The notes under the pieces are model-generated. The model ran no database searches and was not told the DNA's origin. It saw only the letters and a list, made by a program, of their open reading frames with translations. A program made the translations under genes and the position numbers. Below, piece after piece: positions 43,501-55,500 of a stretch of 64,000 bases of DNA. Positions within the stretch are counted from its first letter, which is position 1. The number at the start of each line of letters is the position of its first letter. Source of the stretch: Paguma larvata (taxonomy: Eukaryota > Chordata > Mammalia > Carnivora > Viverridae); NCBI GenBank assembly GCA_030068075.1, contig CM057835.1, positions 20,113,957 to 20,177,956 on the forward strand, in the 5' to 3' direction.

Positions 43501-44864
43501 CACATCTTCTATCAATCTCTTTCCCTATTCAATAACTTGAAAATTAGTAACTGTTTTCTACATAAAATTAATAGTTGTCATATTCACCAATTACTGCAAC
43601 AATTTATTTTGCAATAACAATTACAAATTTATACTTTGATGGAATTATAGGAGGAAGCTCATGAGATTTTATTTGGTTACATCTGGAAAGCTTACTTATA
43701 TTTGAAATTGAATACTCAGATGCTAATAATAAATCTGATGGTTTATTTTTATGACTAGAATCATTAACAATGACTAGATATGATGGCAACCTATATAATC
43801 ATGTGGTGGTTTTATGCACAATTTCACTAAAGCCACAAAGGATGCTAAAGTAGTTGATTATTTAACTGCCCCCAAACCAAATAACTGAATTTGGCTGAAT
43901 AGTAAGGCTAAAGCTAAACTTTGGTGTATCCCTAGTTAAATATATAGATACTAGGAGTGTATGACTCCCCATTCTTTTCACTGCTAGGGTGATACATCAA
44001 AAAAGTTGATGACACTGAACTAGAATGCTATAATCTGGCTAATTCTGAAGATTAAGTATTCTATCAACTTCTCAAGTTTTTCTACCTCAATAGATCTGCA
44101 TCCACATAAATTTAGATAAAACAACCGCAGGCTGAATTTTATCACAGTACAAGTCTGTAATGCGATATAAAAAATTGCCACTATGAAACATACTGTCACA
44201 ACTACTTTAAAAATTCAATGATACACACATACAGACGAACACACAAACACACACACACATAATTGACGGATTCTGTGTATTGGCTTGTTCGCCTCTATTC
44301 TACCTTGCTTCTAACTAAAGAGGATGCAAAGCTAAAAAATAAAATGAAAAAAAAAAATCATGCATCTCCGAGGTTGACTGCAACTAGTCTTCTGGATGCA
44401 GTTAGGTTACACCCACTGGACGAAGTCTTCTGGGAGTTGAGAGAGAAAGGGGCCATTTTTCCTGTTTTTTTAATCGTCGTTTCTTCTGGCCAGCAAGGAC
44501 CCACCTGCCAGATCTTCTGTGCCTAGAGGTGAGTGCATCAGTGACAGAGGCAGTAGTATCTTCCTGATTTTCTGTCTCTGGTTACTGGAACACACTTGCA
44601 GGTAACTATTCTCCAGCCTTCTAGATGTCAAGCCCTTGCAGTAGTGACAGCACATTAATTCCAGCTCCTTGAATTCATAGTTTCATCAATGGCTTCAAAC
44701 GACAGCTCACCTGGCAGACTGGCTCTGTCTAGTTCTCAGACGTGCTTCTGGAGACCAAGCCCAGAACCCACTACTTCAGCAATGCAATGGTTCTGTAAGC
44801 ATCTAATTTTCTATATTAAACCTTGTTGCCTAAATATCTACAGAAGTTCCAGAAATTGAGTACA

Positions 44865-46615
44865 TTAAATAGAGACATGGAAGATATAAAAACAACCCAA
44901 ACCAGATATCCAAAGAAATAAAATGTCTGACGTGAAAACTGGATTGAATAGAAATAACAGCAGATGCGTTATTATGGAAGAAATAATTCATGAACTTGAA
45001 GACAGAGCAATGAAAATTATTCAAGTGTTAACAGAGAGACAGAAAAAAAAAAACTGGAAAAAAAAAAAAAGAACTGTGTATCAGTGAGTTATGGGACAAC
45101 TTGAAGCACCCTAGAAATGTCTTATTCAAGTCCCCAAAGAAGAAAGTGAGGGACATAAAAATATTTGAAGAAACAATGGCTGAAATTTTTCCAAAATCGA
45201 TGAACACTATAAATTAACAGATTCCAGAAGCTTGACAAATACCAAACATAACAAATATGAATAAAACTATACTAAACAAAATCATAACAAAATTTCTTAA
45301 AATCAATAATAAAGAGAAAACCTTAAAGGGAATGAGACCCCTATTCCTCCCCCCCCAAAAAAAATCCCACACATATTTAGAGAGGAACCAATGGAAATAG
45401 CAGTAGACTTCATTTTGAGAACAACGCCAAATCAAAAGACATGAACAAACATCTTTAAAGAAAAGGAGAAAAAAGCCTGTTAAATTAGAATTTTATACTC
45501 AGCAAAACTATCTTCAAAAATATAAAGGTAAAATAAAAACATAAAGACATAAGCCATAAGAGTGCTGAAAGAATTCATGCCCAGCAGACTTGTACTACAA
45601 AAATATGTTAAAGTCTACCAGGCAGAAAAAAAAAGATGCCAGATGGAAATATGGATCTACATAAATAAAGCAGGAGTACCAGAAATGTGGGTATATTTAA
45701 TAACTTTTTTCCCCTTGACTGTATAAAGCAAAAATAAAAATAATAAAAATATATTATGGAGTTAGAAGGTATGGAGGAATAAAACATAGAGTAACAATAG
45801 CACAAGGGCCAGTTGGGGAGAAATGCAGGTATATTGATGTAAGGCCCCTAAACATAAAGTAGTAGTAGTTAGAGATATATAGTAGCAACCCTAAAGCAAC
45901 CACTAAGAGAGCAAAGAGTTATATAGTTAATAAGCCAAAAAAGAAGATAAAAGACAGAATGATAAAAAAAAAAATACTCAATCCCAGTAAACACCTGAAG
46001 AGAAAGAGAAGGGAACAAAGAACACATAGGGGAAAATAGAAAACAAATAGCACATTGGTAGATTTAAACAAAACTGCATCAGTCATCATGTTAATGTAAA
46101 TGGTAAAAAGCTTCAATTAAAAGGCAAAGATATCAGACTGAATGAAAAAGATCCAACTATCTGTTGTGTAACCCCCCAAAACCTCATTTTTAACATAAAC
46201 ATACAAATCGGTTAAAAGGATGGGAAAAGACACTAGTCTAACATTAATTTTTTTAAAAAAAACTTTAGTGGCTCTTATCAGGAAACTGGTTTTCAGAGCG
46301 AAGAGTTTATCAGAGATAAAGAAGGTCATTTTAGAATAAAGAGACCAATTCATCAGAACATAATATCCCTGAATATGTCTTCAAGTAACATGATGCAAAA
46401 ATTGATACACAACAGCAAGGAGGAAAAGGATACATTTATAACTAGAGTTGGAGATTTGAATACTCTTCTCTCAATAATATGCAAAAAAATCAATAAGGAT
46501 ACAGAAGACTTGAACACTAACTAAATAAACTAACTGACGTTTATACAACATTCCATCCAGCAGCAAAATACACACTCAAGTGCACACAGAACATTTACTA
46601 AGACGGCACATTTGG
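44865..46615 (+). mobile_element. Old L1 ORF1 to ORF2 5' fragment
   Basis: GAAGAAACAATGGCTGAAAT, TCCAGAAGCTTGACAAATAC, TTATACTCAGCAAAACTATC and GAATTCATGCCCAGCAGACT follow L1M ORF1-end and inter-ORF order. Long A-rich stretches and many stops show decay. Confidence 0.75.
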
Positions 46616-46929
46616 GGCCATAAAACGTCTCGAATTTATCCAGTCCTTGTCCAGGGTTCCCAGCATGGGGCTCCTAAACCCCGTAGACTATCCCGAACAA
46701 TGTGTTTTCTTATTCATGATGGTGTATGCTAATGAGGTGACTCACAGGGGGCCCTAGAGAGCTTATGCCAACAGGAAGACTTAGGATGGCAGCAGCTAAC
46801 AGAAATACGAACCACATGATTGCACTGTTGAGACTTTGCGCCATCCTGACATCCAGGGAGGGTAGAAGCCCTGGGGAACTGGAGATGGAGTTTAACCACA
46901 GAGTCAATGATTTACTAAACCCTCCCTAC

Positions 46930-47127
46930 ATGATGAAACCCCAAGAAAAACTCTGGATTTCCTTAGATCTTAAAAGTTCTCATTACGAGGCAAAAAACTT
47001 TTGTAACTATGATTAGGTGACAGATGCTAGACTTATGGTGGTGATCATTTTGCAATGTGAGTATCAAAAGATTATATTGTACATCTGGAATATGTCAGTT
47101 ATATCTAAATTTAAAAAGAAAACAACT
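46930..47127 (+). mobile_element. L1 3' UTR fragment
   Basis: TAGACTTATGGTGGTGATCA, then GTACATCTGGAATATGTCAG, is typical of L1MA/L1MB 3' ends. Confidence 0.65.
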
Positions 47128-47670
47128 GTCGGCTAGGATGCAACTGAAAGTTACTCAAAGAAGACAGCTGAAAGCTGTCAGCAGAAGACAGGCAGGGGGG
47201 AAGGACAAAAGCCGGAGACTACTGGGTTTTGTTTTGCAGAACCGAAGATTCTGGCCAAGGAGAAGCTTGACTAGGTGTTTTACCTGATAGCCCCTCATCT
47301 GAGCTAGTTTGAGCTGGACTGGAGCGGAGGACCATCACAAAAGCCCCCCGAGTTGTCCCGAAATTACATTTAGTTCATTATAATTCTAAGATCTCCTTCT
47401 ATAGGTGGAGTTTTCTGCCATTTTTTGAACACAGGATGTACGCACTAGCCCCCCGACACGATACACATCCACAACTGAACCAACAGTGGCTGTGCACGCT
47501 CCCTCGCTCCCACTCCTTACACTGAATAAAAGCTTCCTGAACTAACAGCATGGTGAGATAGTTCTTTGTGAGCCATCTCCATCTTCTCACTTATAATAAG
47601 TAATAATAAGTTCTTTGCTTTCAACATTACCTTGGGTTGTGTTCAATTTGATGCACCCCCAACCGCAAAC
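47128..47670 (+). mobile_element. Possible solo LTR of an endogenous retrovirus
   Basis: A 540-base non-SINE block is richer in G+C than its flanks. It begins TGTCGGC and contains a poly(A)-signal-like CTGAATAAAAGCTTCCTG about 140 bases before its end. It is bounded on both sides by L1 3' sequence. The layout resembles a gammaretrovirus-type LTR. No gag, pol or env is next to it. Target duplications are not clear. Confidence 0.4.
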
Positions 47671-47714
47671 CGCTTCAAGTTCAGTTACACAACCAAAAAC
47701 AAACAAAAAAATCT

Positions 47715-48065
47715 CTGGACTTCCTGATCACTTGATATGTTTTATTTCTTGACCTGGTTACATAGTTGTTGCCTATAATTACCCCCTAACGGGGACACCT
47801 GGGTGGCTCAGTCAGTTGGGTGTCCAACTTCAGCTCAGGTCATGATCTCATGGTTCATGAGTTCGAACCCCACATGGGGCTCTGTGCTGACAGCTCAGTG
47901 CCTGGAGCCTGCTTTGGGTTCTGTGACTCTCTCTCTCTCTGCCCCTCCCTCACTGGCACTCTGTCTCTGTCTCTTTCTCAAAAATAAACAAACATTAAAA
48001 AAAATTTAATTACCCACTTACTTCTGTAATTTTCTGTATGTAGATTTCACAAGAAAGCACTTTTA
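47715..48065 (+). mobile_element. Old L1 3' UTR split by a SINE
   Basis: CTTGACCTGGTTACATAGTT before the SINE, and TTCTGTAATTTTCTGTATGT then ATTTCACAAG after it, are the two parts of one L1 3' end. Confidence 0.65.
47792..48005 (+). mobile_element. SINEC inserted in an old L1 3' UTR
   Basis: The head is GGGACACCTGGGTGGCTCAG. AATTACCC occurs on both sides, and the flanking L1-like sequence continues across it. Confidence 0.94.
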
Positions 48066-48282
48066 AATATTGAAACTAATCTAGATTTGATGAAGATGTA
48101 AATTGGCAGATTCGGAAAGCACCTAAATCCCAAACATAAAAAGAAATATGTAGCTGGACATATAACAAAAACTACACTTCCAAAGATAAAAGTGAACATC
48201 TTAAAACAGCCCAAAGAAGTCAACTTGAAATCCACAGTTCTAAAGACATAATTTTAGAAAGTGAATTCTACTTAGAGAAATT

Positions 48283-48456
48283 TTTTTTAAACATTTTTAT
48301 TCTTGAGAGACAGAGACAGAGTGCAAGTTGGGGAGGGGCAGAGAGATAGACACAGAATCCGAAGCAGGCACCTAGTGGGGTTCGAACTCATGAACCACGA
48401 GATCATGACTCAAGCCAAAGTTGGATGCCCAACCGACTGAGCCACCCAGGCGCCCC
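48283..48456 (-). mobile_element. SINEC, antisense, with core deletion
   Basis: The reverse copy ends GCCACCCAGGCGCCCC. The CTCTGAGCTGTCAGCACAGAG part is missing. Confidence 0.93.
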
Positions 48457-48689
48457 AGGAATGAATTTCTGATGTGCAAGAAAAAAGGTGGGGGTGGGGG
48501 GACAAAGATAATCATGTGTGCAAACCTAAACATTAACTCTATAAAATACTAACAAGCTATTTGGAGGTGAATAAAGAACTAAAGGAATCTGATCAGAATT
48601 AATATATTTTAACAACTTTGTGATTTTTGGAAAGAAGGTACATGTATTTACCATTTGGGGATGTTACATGTTAAATTTTTAAGAGTAAT

Positions 48690-50165
48690 CAAGAGTACTT
48701 ACAATGTTTACATTTCAAATCGGTCAAGGGAAAATACATAATAAAAAACTCAAGCAATCCAAAAAGAAGATGAAAGAAAGAATGGTAAAAAAGCATAGCA
48801 TAGCAAAGAGAAAAACAGAAAGCACGAAACAATATGGAAAGAATAAATCCAAAAGGATTTGCACTTTGGCACTATGGTGGGACAGATACTTTCAGTTCTC
48901 CCAATACAAAATGCTAGATTCTGGAGAAAACACACTTTTTAATTCATTGTTGGCAGAACTATATAAGGAGAATCTCCAGGCCTCAATCCCCTACAATCAC
49001 AGGGAGGAAAACAATGAGCTGAAACAAAAGCAGGAAAGGATCAGGAAGCATGAGGCAAAAAGCAAACTTGAAAGGTGGGGCTCACCCTGAAAGCAAATGC
49101 TGAGAGCAGCCTGCCATACACCTCTGAAGACAAAACCTTGGGACAGTAGCAAGGCCAGGGGGCTGAAAATAAGACAAACTATGACAGCCACATTCAGGAA
49201 AGATCCTTGAAGGGGCTACTGCGGTGCCAAATGGGTTGGCACTGACTCCCTGGAAGCAAATGCAAATGGTATCTGAAGGGAAGCATGCACAACTTGGGTC
49301 CTTTGTCTTCCGCAGACTAAGCTCAGCCACACACTCAAGGAAACAGGCCAAACTGGTACAGGACAGTATCCAAACACTAGACTTAAAAAGACTTAAAATA
49401 CTGATTAAAAATAGAAAATATTTATGAGGTTTTAAAAATTAGAAATGGACTGATAAGAGACTATAATGAATAAATAGGAAGATTAGAAAAAGAATCAAAT
49501 GAAAAATATAATTACTAAAATTAAAACCATCATCAGTGTTTTATTATTTTCGTAAGTTTATTTATTTATTTTAGAGAAGAACGGAGAGCAAGTGGGGCAG
49601 GGGCAGAGGGAGAGGGACAGAGAATCCCAAGCCAACTCCCCACTGCCTGGGCAGAGCCAACTGTGAGATCATGACCTGAGCTGAAATCAAGAATCAGACA
49701 CCTAACCAGTTGAGCCACCCAGGCACCCCCATCATTAGTGTTTTAAATAGTAGATCAGACAATGTTGAAAAACAAATTAATGAACAAGAGACAGAGTTGG
49801 GGAAATTAACCAAAACGCAGCACAGATAAACAAGATGAAAACCATGATATTAACGAACATGAAGGGTGGACTAAGAGAGGCCATCATTTGTGCAGAGTCC
49901 TAGAAGAACAGAAAAGTCCTATGTGGAGAACTAGTGGCCAAAAAGTTTATAGACCTAATGTGAAAGACACAGGAATCCAGCATATACTGAGATTAATAAA
50001 GGAAATTCACATCTCCAAACATTACAGTAAATCTGTAGAACACCAAAGGGGCGTGGAACAGTTTTGGCCAGTTTAAAAAAAGAATGGAAAATAGTTAAAA
50101 GATTAAAAGGAGATGGAAATAGAAGAGAACCTAAAAAGTCAGAATGTGGTGGCACAAAGATGCTG
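48690..50165 (+). mobile_element. Old L1 5'/ORF1-like sequence with SINE insert
   Basis: A-rich text with AACAAATTAATGAACAAGAG, AAGAGAGGCCATCATTTGTG and similar phrases looks like old L1 (or HAL1) ORF1 region. A 128-codon frame at 48704-49090 is lysine-rich and unrecognised, best read as chance or L1 remnant. Confidence 0.45.
49545..49729 (-). mobile_element. SINEC, antisense, with target duplication
   Basis: CATCATCAGTGTTTTA (about 49529) and CATCATTAGTGTTTTA (about 49728) flank the copy, which interrupts L1-derived sequence. Confidence 0.93.
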
Positions 50166-50638
50166 AAAGACTAACTAAAGGCCACAGGATACATAGCAAC
50201 GCTGATACGCCCCCTGCATTCTCTCTTCGGAAGGTGTCCTTTTAACTTTTACTTTACATTTTTTTTTAAACTAGCCAAAACTGTTTTACTCTTCTTAGCC
50301 TTTTTTTCTTTTACACCTTTCTAGCTGTCTAATAATTTCTGGCTGAAAGAATACAAGGATTATTAGAACCTTTAAAAAATGTATTATATAAAAAACAATA
50401 TATTCTTTTTATCAATTTAACAACCTTACCAGTATACTACATATAGAAAATTCCAGAATCCTTGATGCAGAGTACTAAGTATTTGCTTCTGAGTACCTTT
50501 TGATGTTTTTGCTCCAAGTTGTTTTTGATAACCCTCAACTCCCTGTTAAAAACCCTTGGTAAGGGAATTTTCAAATTTCAAGAAATCTAAAACAAACTTA
50601 AAACGTCTTAACTAAAAGAAAGTATCTTTACACTACTC

Positions 50639-50669
50639 TTTATTCACATTTGTGTACTTTATTTTTATT
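50639..50669 (-). terminator. POLI: Candidate POLI poly(A) signals
   Basis: Three AATAAA hexamers on the minus strand lie within 31 bases (complements at 50639-50644, 50658-50663 and 50664-50669), about 1.1 kb downstream of the POLI stop codon. They would define a 3' UTR of ordinary length. The assignment rests on position and motif only. Confidence 0.35.
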
Positions 50670-51751
50670 ACCTTTAGATTGTATCTGCAAAAGTTATAAA
50701 CTTGAGAACAGGCCTCTTCTAAATCAGTGCTGAGGTATACTTTGGTGTGTTCTAGAAACTTCCTTATGTCTCACAAATTACAAGATGTCCACAATCTTAT
50801 ACTAAATTTTTAATCTTGCAGACAAAAGGAGAAAGCAATGAACAATGGGAAAAAATGAGGACACCTATCAATTCAGTGATTACATGTATCTGCTGTAGTT
50901 ATGACATCCATAGTCTTATCTCCAAAAATAAGATGCAAAAACATCTAATCATTACCTTATAGCTCTACAGACTAGCCAGAAGGAAATGGACTTCCTCCTT
51001 TATCTAGCATTCTAAAAACTTATCACATGGCCTTTTTGGGGTTCATCCTCCCCTTAATCTACCTGGTTGGAGAGTTCCTTCTAGTTCCCTGCAACATGTA
51101 CACTCCCCTCTTCAACTTCCTACCTGGCCCCTGCCAAACCATTCATTCAATATTTCTTGAGTGCCTTCTATGTGCTAGGCATTGTAGTAGGTTCTAGCAC
51201 ACTCGGAAGTATTAAATGAACATACATTGCTTTGGTATTTTTTTAAAAAATCAACTTATTAAACAGTACATAGTACTTCAGCCAAAGATAACTATATTTT
51301 TAATAGACGACAGCAGAATTTCTTATTTGGAAGTTTTCTAATGGGCTAAATTTCTTGAATCATTCCATTATTTCACAGAAAAAAAAAACGTTCTTTGCTA
51401 TATCATAGCAATGATTTGGCTAGCCTATTTTTTATATATAGGCATATGTATCTCCCACCCCCCAATTTATGGGAAATGTACTAACCATGATATTCTTTTT
51501 ATGGAAAAGCAATATAAAATAGCTTTAGAAATGAGAAGGTAATTTTACATTATTTCTTCTGTTATAAACATTTTTATGTCTTGTGCCAGAATTTACTTCC
51601 CATTACTACACTTGCCTTTATGTGGAACATCTTCTATTAGATTTCTACATTATTGAGTATCTATTAGTGTTTAATTTAGAGGAGCTTAATACACTCAAAA
51701 TCTGAGAACAATGGCTTTCCTTTGATTTCTAGACCTTTTTTCTGAACATGC

Positions 51752-52567
51752 TTATTTATGTACAACGTGGAAATCTGATCCTGCTCTCTTCCAGTGTGTC
51801 AACAGCTCTTTTTGTACCTCTTCCGGTAGCTCATAGAAAACTTTAGGATCCACGTCAGAAGGAAAGGTAATTTTCTCATCAGTAGAATCTTGCTGTCTAT
51901 TCTCTGTAAGTCTTTCATGATGAGACACCGTTGCGACTGCTTCCTTACAGCTATCTGTGGTGCAGTTTGTGGAGAAAAGTTGCTCACTCTGCAAATTTGG
52001 AAATGAATGGAAGACAGATACAGCGGGGTTTGTGTTTGAAAAGTGAAATCCTTGAGGTTCTTTAGGTCCTTGACTCATTGGTTCATCTTTTAATCTACTG
52101 TCTAAATAATGTGAATAATCCTTTTGGCTAGCCGGAGAAGAGGAACTACTGCTATTTAAACCTGATGTTCCTGGTTCACAGGAAGAAGATAACTGTTTGC
52201 CACTGGATAAATGATCTTTAGGATTTAAGGGCTTATCTTTCATTTGCTTTGTAGAAAAGAAAGATAATACTCCTCTAGAGGCATGTAACTGACAACTCAA
52301 ACTTCCTTTGCCTTGAACTTCTTCACCAGATTTTCCAGAAAGGATTTCTTCTTGAATATCTACCGGAAGCTGCTTAAAGACTTCTTGGTCGATACCTTCA
52401 GGAAGTGACCAGAGTGGGAATTCATCAGGGTCTTTTTCTTTAGAAAAATTTGTAGTATCTACTGGAGCTTCCCCAGTTCTTATACTTTCAATTCTTCCAG
52501 ATGGTAGAAAATCCGAATTTGTTTCTTTGTCTTTGGAAAAATCTTCCATATGAGTGTCTTTCATTTT
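51752..52567 (-). CDS. POLI: POLI last coding exon with both ubiquitin-binding motifs
   Basis: The terminal exon encodes 271 residues (KMKDTHMEDF to DFHVVHK) and stop TAA at 51752-51754. The acceptor is GTGTTCTAG|AAAATG. Counting from the Met at 52564, UBM1 spans residues 54-76 (about 52337-52405), centred on Leu66-Pro67. UBM2 spans residues 234-255 (about 51800-51865), centred on Leu246-Pro247. Between them is a low-complexity Ser-rich linker containing SSSSSSP. UBMs bind mono-ubiquitin and are needed for recruiting polymerase iota to stalled forks. All key Leu-Pro pairs are intact. Confidence 0.95.
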   Translation of the reverse strand, partial: KMKDTHMEDFSKDKETNSDFLPSGRIESIRTGEAPVDTTNFSKEKDPDEFPLWSLPEGIDQEVFKQLPVDIQEEILSGKSGEEVQGKGSLSCQLHASRGVLSFFSTKQMKDKPLNPKDHLSSGKQLSSSCEPGTSGLNSSSSSSPASQKDYSHYLDSRLKDEPMSQGPKEPQGFHFSNTNPAVSVFHSFPNLQSEQLFSTNCTTDSCKEAVATVSHHERLTENRQQDSTDEKITFPSDVDPKVFYELPEEVQKELLTHWKRAGSDFHVVHK

Positions 52568-55500
52568 CTAGAACACAAGGATAACACAGTAATTTATCTG
52601 ATATCTTTTAAATATTCATACTGCCAAAGCATGAGTGTAGCCATTATCTGACCAACATGTTTCTATCCTACTCAGTAATTTCAATTCTTCTGGCCAGTTC
52701 CGAACAACTAGAGTTGATAAATTCACCACATTTAGTCACACTATTGTGTGCATCTTTATTCACTATTCTAGGGAGAGGTTTCCTTCCCAGATAGCATTGA
52801 GCCAGAAGATAGGAATGTGTTTGGAAACTTGGAAAGGATCTTAAAACTGGTGTTTTCAAATTTTCGATTCTGTGAATAAATGGATAGTGGCCGAGAAAAG
52901 TAAATGAACTAAGGGTACCTAAAACTATATATATATGCATAGAGCATCAAGGGCTGGTTTTCTCATAATCCCTATTCTGAAGTGTAACGTTTAGTAGAAA
53001 TAAAAAAAATTCTATGATAAAAATCCAATGTCAGTATTAAAATATAACAGTTTACAATTATAAAAAATAAAAATTTAAAAACATCTTCAGTTCTAATTTG
53101 CATAATTTTTCTTAAAAATTTTTTTTAATGTTTACTTACTTTTCAGAGAAAGAAAGAGACAGAGTGCAAGCAGGGGAGAGGCAGACAGAAGAAGACACAG
53201 AATCCAAAGCAGGCACCAGGCTCTGAGCTGTCAGCACAGAGCCCAACTCGGGGCTCAACCCCACGAACTAGGAGATCATGACCTGAGCCAAAACTGGACG
53301 TTTAACCAATTAGGCGCTCCCTAATTTGCATTATTTTTCTATGTAAAGTTTTTCACTTAAATTTTCCCTCTAGTTTTGAGCACCATGAAAATGTATTCAC
53401 AGTCAAAGATAACTCAAGAAATATCAATACAACAGAAATTTCAAGAAAGTAGAAGGAGACAAGATGTGGCACACTGTAATTACTGTATGCCAGACGTGTA
53501 CAAGGTGCTTCCACCTATGTTTACCACTACAGATTACAGTCTTATAATTCTGATTCTACAGATTCAGAAGTAAAAAGTAAACACCTCTTTAAATTTCAGT
53601 TAATAAAGGAAATAAAAGGGCCACAGGAAAAAAGTAATTTGAAGAGGACATTAGTTCATTATTTCTGTAACAGTATTCTGTTCTCATTTTAAACTTAAAT
53701 GTAAATGAAAAATATTACTGAAATTATACTGATTAAACATTAAAACAAAGAAAATAATAAAAACCTTCTAAGTTAACAGTTAACTATAGGCAAGAAAAAT
53801 TTAGTGAAATATTGTTTTGTAAAGCATCCCACATTTAGTTAGTAGAAGTGTGCTAGGTGGTCATACATATAAGGTTTTGTTTTTAGTCACCTGAAAATAT
53901 GAGTGGCCTCATATTTTCCACACTCTTAATTTCTACAACTGTAGAATGAGTAGTCATATTGTATCAATCTTGCTATCAAAATTCAATATAATTTTAAAAC
54001 TAAGAAAATGAAAATACTTTAACAAAAACACTGGGGGGGATACTGGTAGCTTATGTATAATTTTCTTTATTGCCAGTATCTGGAAATATTTTCATATTTA
54101 TTAGCTAATCATCATATTCCTCTTTTTGTACCTCTTCTGTAGTTCATAGAAAATTTCAAAATCAATGTCAGGTAATTTTCTCATCAGTAGAATCTTGCAA
54201 TTTTCCGTAAGTCCTTCATGATGAGAAACGGTTGCTATTAGTTCCTTATGGCTATCCGTAGTGCAGTTTATAGAGAAAAGTTGCTCCAAACTTTTGGAAG
54301 TTAACACTTCCAAAACAAGGAAACTTCATAGTGGTTTTCTCTTTTATCCAGTGATGCTTATGTAATGGGTACGATATACAAGTAAGTCATTCAAACAATA
54401 TCATCTGAAAGAATCTCTAAATTGTATCAATAGAACACAAACTTAGACTTGTAAGTTAACCATACAAATCAACCAACAGTGTACTTACAAAACTGCGCTT
54501 GCCAGAGTGTGAAGTTGTCGATGATGATGGTGTTAAATAATAATCAATAGTCCCCTTCTTAGCAATATTTAATGCTTTAAGGTTGCAGAGGCACACACTT
54601 AAAAGGGTAAGATGAAATGGCATCTTCACATTCACCATATTTCGAAAAAGTTTCATAAGTATATCAACCATTGGAGTCATCACATCATAATTTCCTAAAT
54701 AAAATGTTTGACAAGACAATATCTAAGCACATTGTATCATAATCAATATTAAAAGCTTAATCTAATGTATACTGCTCAGATTAAGAAGTTAAAATCTTAA
54801 GCAGATATCATTGAAACATCTTTTTTTTAACATTTTTTTAATGTTAATTTATTTTTGAAGGAGAGACAGAGAATGAGTTGGGGGGAGGGGGGTGGAGAGA
54901 GGGAGACACAGAACCCAAAGCAGGCTCCAGGCTCTGAGCCGTCAGCAAAGAGTCTGATGTGGGACTCGAACTCACAAACTGTGAGATCATGACCTGAGCC
55001 TAAGTCGACGTTCAAATGACTGAGCCACCCAGATGCCCATCATTGAAACATCTTGACATTATACACTAAACTGAGCCAGTCTCAACACTAATATAAAATG
55101 CCAAATGAGTTAAAGTTTTCAAAAGATTTGAAATATAAAACTTCTAGTTACGGAAGTGTGATGAGGTCAGAAAATCTCCCCATAAAACTAAACAAAACTG
55201 GGTGGCTGGGTGGCTCAGTCGTTAAGCGTCTGACTTTGGATCTGGTTGTGATCTCAAGGTTCATGTATTATAGCCCAGAAATGGGCTCTGAGTTGACAAT
55301 GCAGAGACTGCTTTGGATTCTCTCTTTCTCTCTCTCTCTGTCTCTCTTTCCCTCTCTCTGCTCCTCTCCCTCTCACGCTTTTTCTTTCTCAAAAAAAACA
55401 AAAACAAAAACAAAAACAAAAACCTGAAGAAACCTGTCCAAAATAGCCATTTTGAGGATCTGGAAATAAATGAAAAGACAAATGAACTGAGAACTTAGAT

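Larger units (their letters stand above)
34829..51751. other. STARD6-POLI tail-to-tail intergenic region
   Basis: About 17 kb holds both 3' UTRs, L1 fragments, an MLT1 LTR, six to seven SINEs, a (CA)n microsatellite, a possible solo LTR and A+T-rich filler. Frames at 38481-38948 (minus, 155 codons) and 40549-41279 (minus) have no recognisable domain, and the latter is partly SINE and CA repeat. I see no gene in it. Confidence 0.7.

Noticed and set aside
48704..49090. 128-codon lysine-rich plus frame
   Set aside because: It sits in A-rich L1-like text, and the composition explains the open frame.
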